Below are positions 17,706 to 24,400 of a stretch of 26,889 nt of DNA, in pieces. Positions within the stretch are counted from its first letter, which is position 1; each line of letters starts with the position of its first letter. The position numbers and the translations under genes are program-made. The DNA is from Guillardia theta CCMP2712 (Eukaryota > Cryptophyceae > Pyrenomonadales > Geminigeraceae), in contig NW_005434404.1 in the NCBI RefSeq assembly GCF_000315625.1, forward strand, positions 14,823 through 41,711. The letters run 5' to 3'. The notes under the pieces were generated by a model, which saw nothing but the letters and a program-made list of their open reading frames with translations, was not told where the DNA came from and ran no database searches.

Positions 17706-17885
17706 GAGAAGACAGCAGAAGTAGAGAGTAGAAAGACGCCTCAGAAGCAGGGTTCGCATTGTAGGCCGTGTACTCCCAGTGCTCGAGCGCCTCATTAGAC
17801 TAGGATCAAATTGCAAAAGCCCACAACGAGGCCGAGCAACATTCTAGCATTCTAATAAACTCACATAATAATAATAATAATAAAT

Positions 17886-17927
17886 AGGGTTTAGGGTTTA
17901 GGGTTTAGGGTTTAGGGTTTAGGGTTT
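17886..17927 (+). repeat. TTTAGGG telomeric array, six perfect units
   Basis: Six AGGGTTT units between the AAT tail of element B and the 5' repeats of element C. With the G-rich strand on plus, the chromosome end should be to the right. Confidence 0.97.
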
Positions 17928-18057
17928 AGAGGATCCCTTTATCTGAGGCATGCAGAGGATCCCTTTATCTGAGGCATGCAGAGGATCCCTTTATCTGAGG
18001 CATGCAGAGGATCCCTTTATCTGAGGCATGCAGAGGATCCCTTTATCTGAGGCATGC
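17928..18057 (+). repeat. Element C 5' tandem repeat, five 26-bp units
   Basis: Five identical 26-bp units starting AGAGGATCCCTTTATCTG and ending GGCATGC. They begin in the base after the telomeric array. Elements A and B have different short repeats in the same place. The position suggests a promoter or 5' template-jump product, by analogy with the tandem promoter monomers of mouse L1. Confidence 0.93.
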
Positions 18058-18128
18058 AGATCAGCGGGGTCCCTGCGTGGTAGAGCAAGAGTCGCCAGGA
18101 ACGCAGGAAGCTCGGGAAACCATCGAGA

Positions 18129-20246
18129 ATGCTTCGAAACATGTGGCCAATATCTATTGTGAACCCTGACGAGATCGTGCAGTACCGTACCTCCAGCTAC
18201 CTCAAGAGGCAGACGGAAGCTGCCACGATGCCGTCATCAGCCGAACTGATGCGGAGACTGGATGAATTCGCAAGGCAGAACCCCAAAAGCAGGACGAGCA
18301 AAGCTCTGAAAGCCAAAGAAATATCCTTGGAAGCCTTAGCCGAAGCCATCAGTCAGACATGCAGCTTTGCTGAACCCTCGTCACTGGAGAGTGGGGTGAC
18401 GATGTCAGGCAGTGGTACCTGTCAGAGTTCCAAGCTGACAGACAAAGGCAGATGGAGGCCAGATCATATGAGGCCAGATCATATGATGACCAGGGCACAA
18501 GTGTGCAGACGATTACCATGAAGGTACTTTTCCAGACAGGTGGAAAACTTATGCCTCAAGCTTGAAGAGCAAGGCTTGATCGTCGATCAGACGCAAGACA
18601 GCAGGAGCCTGATCTTCAAGGCTCCCTTGAAGCCTGACCTTGTGCAGGCAGCGGAGATCCCAGCAGTGATCACATTTGTCCGCAATGAGGCGGCTGAGAA
18701 ACTCTGGAAAGGAGAAGGTACCTTCAAGGTGGCAGGCAGGAGGATCCTAGCAGTGAACCCAGCAGCCAACCCACCGATCTCGTTCAAGATGCGGCCAAAG
18801 AAGGAGAACATGGGCAGAGTTGGAATCCTAGCTGAGGTGGCCCAACTCCTGATGCTCAACGATTCGAGCACAGGTGACATATGTGAGATCTACAGGCAAC
18901 TATGCCTGAAGCAGGGATTAGCGATCATTGATCTGATCCCAAACGCGGGAATGACAGTGAACCTCCCCCCCAAGAGGAACCTACCGCCAAAGAAGGTGTT
19001 CGCTGCGGTAGGAATAGAAACAGTCAACCAGAACAGAGAGGTCGACTGGATCGCAACGTGCTCGAGCCTTGAAGCAGCGGACATCGTTCTTCAAGCATTT
19101 GATCGACATGGAAAGGATCGTGCAGGAGTCACTTTGGGACTGGTCTCAGAGAATGACAAAATACTGAAATGGTTCTCAGTGCAGATGGAAGCAACGGCGC
19201 TGCACAAGAATATGAAGAATGCGGTGCGACAAGAGGGCACGGCAATGGCAACGGGAGCAGAGATGCTGTACTCGGTACAAATCTCCTCTCCTGTGCCGTC
19301 AGGGAAGTTCTCCCGAAATGAGATTGAAAAAATCTGCGCAAGTGATGAAACGGGCAGAGCAAAAGTCATCCGAAACATTCGGAGGGCTGTCGCTTGCTTT
19401 GATCCACAGGTGGAAAAAGATCTCCAACGGATCCACCTCCAATGCGATCCAGAAACAGGGATCTGGGATGGGTCTGGTATCATTCTCCGGCTACGCAGTG
19501 AAAGTAGTGCAAGAAAGATGATGGCTGAATTCCCCACACAGCTCCTCTGCTGGCAAGGCACAGTTGAAATCCAAACGACAGCGAGCAGTCTGAACCTCCA
19601 AGTGTCGCCTCAGGCAACTCGCGATCAGTCTAACCCTGAGGCCAGGTCACAAACGACGGGGACCAGAGCAGAAGGAACTGTGTGGAAAGAGATCGAGCTC
19701 AGTTCCATTATCAATGAAATAAACCTCCCAGATGCGGGAACGGACGTGGTCGTCGTAGAACTTAAGGAAGCAATTGCTGACGTAACTAGGAGCGAGCTGC
19801 AACAGCAAGGGCAGCTTCAACTCCATCTTGATGACGCGGTGCAAGAGATGGCTCCGGAGAGCCCAGGAAATGCATCCTTCCCCACGCTACAAGAGTGGGC
19901 TGATAAGGGGGCCAACGCGGCAGAGAATGCCGTGAGCAAGCGACTGCGTGAACGAGTCAGGGTGATTGCAGGCAAACATACGTGGAAGGTAGCGAAACGC
20001 AAGGCTCGGAAGAACAGCGCTTTCGCACCAAATGAAGAGAAGCCATTGAAAACTGATCTCCTCTTCATTGCTTTGACGGCGCTCTCCCTCGTAGGAATGC
20101 TGGGAGATAGAAACGAATTGAAATTTGTTTTGAGCAGTGAGCTACAGATGAAAGACGCTCGAATGGAAGATGTACCCGAGGCTGGGAGCATGGCGGCAGA
20201 ATCGGAAGAGATGTCGCTTGACTCCTTCCCAGCAGCGCAAGCCTAA
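18129..20246 (+). CDS. Element C ORF1 (Gag-like), with an internal frame disruption
   Basis: One frame covers 18129-20246 except for a TGA at 18519-18521. Between about 18374 and 18539 a different frame reads better as protein (EWGDDVRQWYLSEFQADRQ ... TMKVLFQTG), so two compensating frame changes, or a nonsense mutation, are present. The part after 18540 is clearly coding: KLEEQGLIVDQTQDSRSLIF, then an RRM-like stretch (KKVFAAVGIE ... DWIATCSSLEAADIVLQAF), then the two blocks shared with element B ORF1 (from about 19,290 and 19,880). A 15-bp direct duplication (AGGCCAGATCATATG, about 18458-18487) lies inside the disrupted stretch. No classical zinc knuckle was seen. The stop TAA overlaps the ORF2 start. 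Confidence 0.75.
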
Positions 20247-20248
20247 TG
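20244..20248 (+). promoter_or_regulatory. TAATG stop-start overlap of ORF1 and ORF2
   Basis: ORF1 ends TAA at 20244-20246 and ORF2 begins ATG at 20246-20248. The same UAAUG arrangement drives coupled termination-reinitiation of ORF2 in the telomere-specific silkworm LINE SART1 (established knowledge). Use here is inferred. Confidence 0.85.
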
Positions 20249-21430
20249 GAAGCAGGAGGAGGAGGAGGAGTTGAGGGCAGGTGGGACAGTGGGCACCAGG
20301 GCGTGGTGGAATCAAGCAGAAAGAGACAAGAAGGTGAGAAAAACAATGACAAGAAAAAAACAGAAAAAAACAGAAAAATACAAACATTCGACTTGATAGG
20401 GGAGATCCCCTGGAGTCTACGGGAAAACAATAGAGAGTACGGAGCAGCGGCGCTGCTCAACTCAGGAGAAGATGGATTTCTCTCTGAGGACGTTATGGAG
20501 GCATTAATCGTTGAGGTAAACCGAAATTTAGAACCAGCGGAAGACAGATTTCAAATAGCATGGCTCCAAGGCACGAGGTATGCCAGCGAGCAAACTAGAA
20601 ACCAATTTGGGCTGCAGAGAGGGACCATTGTTCTCCCGAGAATAGTAGCGGGTTTGAGAGATCAGGAGGGAAGGGCACGGAGAGCAAAACGACTGCTAGC
20701 CGGGGCAGCTCAACCATTCTTATTCCCTTGCGTAGAGAACGGCAATCATTGGATCCTAATCGTGGCAGATGTTAACACAAAAAGCATACACATCGTCGAC
20801 TCGCTTAGCACGGCCCTTGAGAGAGACCTGGGGACAGTCAGAAGCCAAAGGGAGGCACAGTTTCAATTGGGGGGCGCACAGCGAATGGACCTAGCATCAC
20901 TCATGGCGACGATTATCACCGAGGCAATTAGCGATCAACAAGAACACTGTGACGACACGGCATGGAGGGCATGTGTGTCAACTGGGCTGCAACAAACAGA
21001 CGGCTACAATTGTGGAATTTTCGTTTTGCTGCATCTGCTGCTGATCGCAAAGACACGAAGGAAAACACATCAACACAGGGAGGCAACAAGGCGTCCCCCC
21101 CCATCAGCAATGGCTCATGCGAACAAGACCGTGGCATCGGACATCTGCTGCTGGATGGGCTCTGGGGGGGGAGTATGGAACATGTGCACATGCGAGAAAC
21201 AACCCAATGCATCTGCAGAGCTCTACAGCACGCGCAAGATACAGGTTACAAGGAATGGCAAGCTGCAGAGCTCACCATGGAACGTATACCTAACCGGATG
21301 GAAAGGCGAGAAGACGGCCAAGAACGCGCAGGCGATCTACAGGCGACCCAGGCATCTGAAGATGCACGGCTACAGGAGAGATTGGAAGACGAGCAGGAGC
21401 AAGGAGGACAAGGATCAACGAAGCTCATAG
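20246..21430 (+). CDS. Element C ORF2 N-terminal part: Ulp1-type (C48) cysteine protease
   Basis: 394 codons from the TAATG ATG. After a basic N-terminal linker, residues about 70-275 form a Ulp1/SENP-like domain. The catalytic histidine is H168 in NGNHWILIVADV and the aspartate D185 in SIHIVDSLS. The glutamine and cysteine lie in LQQTDGYNCGIFVLLH (Q249/Q250, C256). All four active-site positions are intact. The family cleaves SUMO-type isopeptide or Gly-Gly bonds, or processes polyproteins in some mobile elements; the substrate here is unknown. Beyond about codon 283 the frame loses protein character, while the frame one base back continues into the endonuclease. The likely hand-over is the C8 run at 21095-21102. 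Confidence 0.87.
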   Translation: MEAGGGGGVEGRWDSGHQGVVESSRKRQEGEKNNDKKKTEKNRKIQTFDLIGEIPWSLRENNREYGAAALLNSGEDGFLSEDVMEALIVEVNRNLEPAEDRFQIAWLQGTRYASEQTRNQFGLQRGTIVLPRIVAGLRDQEGRARRAKRLLAGAAQPFLFPCVENGNHWILIVADVNTKSIHIVDSLSTALERDLGTVRSQREAQFQLGGAQRMDLASLMATIITEAISDQQEHCDDTAWRACVSTGLQQTDGYNCGIFVLLHLLLIAKTRRKTHQHREATRRPPPSAMAHANKTVASDICCWMGSGGGVWNMCTCEKQPNASAELYSTRKIQVTRNGKLQSSPWNVYLTGWKGEKTAKNAQAIYRRPRHLKMHGYRRDWKTSRSKEDKDQRSS

Positions 21431-24400
21431 CCGCGACGGTCCTGCAACTACAAGACAGGTCAGCACAGGTAGACATCCTGACGTCCTCCCCTCCCCCACC
21501 TCCTGCTTCATGCCCCGTCTCTCCACTCCAGCCACCTCCTCCGCCACAAGCAATGCACACAGCGCCAATCTCGAAGAATGACAAGGAGACAAGGGGAGAG
21601 GAGGAGCTACCAGGCCCAACAAAGATGCAAGATGGGAACTCGTCTCACCTTCAATGGGCAACGGAGGCGGAGGAGCAAATCCTACCAGCAGGCAGCAAAC
21701 CACCCACGACTACCACCGACAGGTCAGTGCAATCAACATGGGTGGAAACGCACAGGAAGGACAACGCCCCTGGCAACATCATTTCTCACAATGTCAATGG
21801 ATGCAGTCAATTTGTGCTGAAACACATCCTAGGATACCTGATTGAAACATATCAACCAACAGTCGTGCTACTTCAAGAAGTTTTGGTCGGGGGAAAACGA
21901 AAGGAGGCAGATCTCCGAATGATGATCAAGAAAGAATGGGGATGCTACCGAGTGTTCATGACGAAAGGTGCAGGGGAGGGGAGAAAGGGTAAGAGTGATC
22001 TTCGCCTTGTGACGCTAGTACATGCGGACCTTCTCCCTCGTCCCTCCCCCCTGCTCTGCCGCCGCGCTGACATGTTGGAAGAGCAGAATCTCCAAAAAAG
22101 AATACAACTTTTACAGATCGGAAAAAAAGAACCGATAGGGATCTGTAACACCCACTTTCCTACTGCAGCGCAAGGGGAGGATCAAGACGAGATGTGGGCA
22201 ACGCTGAGCCAGATGCTCAAGACGGAGCCAAGTGTCAAGCTCACCATCATAGGAGGCGACTTCAATGCATCTCGACAACATCCAGAGATCCCCATGAGAG
22301 TCGGATACGGGAGCAAATCGAGTGTGCACCGTGCAGATGAGAGAATGGAACAAGGCTTAAACGAACTTGGACGATCCCAGATGGTCACTTGCGAGAAGAT
22401 GAGCAGAAGCAGCACGCACTTCACCTTCTCCACATGGTACAAGCAGGGTCATCACCAAGCAAAACTGGATCATGTCTTTGCATTACACCATCCATCTTGC
22501 ACAGTAAGCTTAATATCGCAGACCGCAGAGGATTGCATCATAGGAGCCGCAGTCGACCACAGAGCACTTGTAGTGAATGTGAGCTCGCTCGATGCTGAGG
22601 GTGAGCAAGCCATCCCAAAGATTGAAATCCTCCCGCAAAGGAGGGATCGAGAAGCAACCCCTCGACGAAAGAAAAGGGTGGTCGAGATGGACAAGCTATC
22701 GGGAAGACTAGGCGTGGAATGGGCAATAGCACTTGATGAGAAGATAAAAGCGGCACAAGCTCTACATCAAGATTGCGACATTCTCGAATTGATAACAACA
22801 GCCCTCCCCATCAAGGAAATTCCGCTACGAGGCTCCAGCGGGAAAAGACATGCATCCAAAATTCAGATGGATCTGAAACGCAAAATCAAGCAACTTCACA
22901 AGGACTTAAGAAACGCTTCAGAAATTCCAGACTTTATTGATCGCGCACACAAGGAGTCGAGCTTACATGCAAAAATAAGAGAGAATATGACCAAATTCAA
23001 GGAGATCTGCGCAGCACAAGACCAAGAGATATTCCTGAAAACATGCGAAGAACAAAGAAGACGCTTGGGCACGATAGGGAGTAAAGAGTCTCAAAATGCA
23101 ATGGGCAAGAAGTCAGACTTTAAGCCCAAAGCCCCAATGCTGAGTCAACTGCCAGAGAAGTGCCACCCAAACACAATCGAACTTACGTCATGGAGAGATC
23201 TCCAGCCAGCGCTGCAACAGCCGGAGACAGCATATCTTCAAGAACTGAACCCGTTAATCGAGACATTCCTCCAGAGCAACTCCAAAGAATCAAGCAAAAC
23301 CTTTTGGAGTGCAAGACATCAAACCATGCTGCACGTCGAGGTTCTCGGGGCGAGGAACCAGGCAACACTGACACAAAAGCTGTTCATAACTCTGGCGCCT
23401 GCACACGCAATCGTACCCATCATCCGAGGACTGATCACACAGCCAGGAGGGTGGCGCCTGGAAGGATACAAAAACATCGAGCAATTCCTCCCCATGAGAT
23501 TGGCAAGAGATCTAGAAGATGAAACCCACACGGCAACCTTCTTTGCAGTCAACGGATGTACCATGAACGGAACCTGTGCAAGAGCTGAATGTCAAACAAA
23601 AGGACGACTGATTCCGTTATATGACAAAAGCCAGAAAAACGAAGAAGCATCAATCCTCTTCTTCTGCAAAAGCTGTCAATCACTGACTTCCGTCAAACCA
23701 CCGGACTTCGAACCCCCAGAGCAAATCAATCAACACCCGACCAGGGATGTAGAGATAGCTTACCCGCTGGAGCCAGGCGAGATCCAAGTATGGATTCAAA
23801 AACTGGCCAACCGGAAAGCAGCAGGCATGGATTTGATTTCAAACGAGATTCTGAAAGCTCTGCCTGACAGTGCAAAGGAGGAAATAGGCAAGACAATCAG
23901 CCGAGCCTTGATCGGAGACAAGCAAACACTAAAGATGCTCGCGAGAGTTAGGCTCCTCCCAAAAAATGAGATATGTCACGTCTTGGAGAATCAAAGACCT
24001 ATATGCGTCCTCTCCTCGATAACGAGGATCTTCCAGGCAGTCATAGCGCACAGACTGGCAAAAGCTGCTGAAAAACATAAGCTACTCACTAACAACCAGG
24101 AAGGTTTCAGACCAGAGGGAGGAACGATCAGGCAGGGTCATCGTCTACTCAACATCATCGAGGAGGCTCAGAGTAATCAACACGACCTCATCCTGCTGTA
24201 CCTCGACTTTGCAAACTTCTCTAACAATGTGGCAGTCGAATCCATTGCAAAAATCATGGAAGTATATGGCTTTCACCAGTGTGATGTAGACGTCGCAATC
24301 AGTTGTAGCCAAGGGATAGCGCTGCAAATTCAGACAGAGAGGTTCGAAACAGCAGCCATCCCACTTCTCAGAGGATTACCCCAAGGCAGCCCCGCAAGTC

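Larger units (their letters stand above)
15846..17885 (+). mobile_element. Element B: Gag-only, telomere-inserted non-LTR element
   Basis: A complete-looking 2.0-kb unit: telomeric tract, four and a half copies of a 20-bp 5' repeat (AGGCCGCCGGACTCAAAAAC; 15846-15937), a leader with a T-run, a single ORF1-type gene, a 3' UTR with three 76-bp repeats, the terminal motif TCTAATAAACTCA (17861-17873), (AAT)n, then telomeric repeat. There is no endonuclease or reverse transcriptase and no space for one, so it must be mobilised in trans. Its ORF1 matches the second half of element C's ORF1 at protein level but is clearly diverged, so B is not a recent deletion of C. Confidence 0.82.

Noticed and set aside
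16936-17816. Long minus-strand frames over element B
   Set aside because: They are opposite ORF1 and the 76-bp repeats, and their repeated VASPHLGLRSPP-like output simply reflects the repeat.
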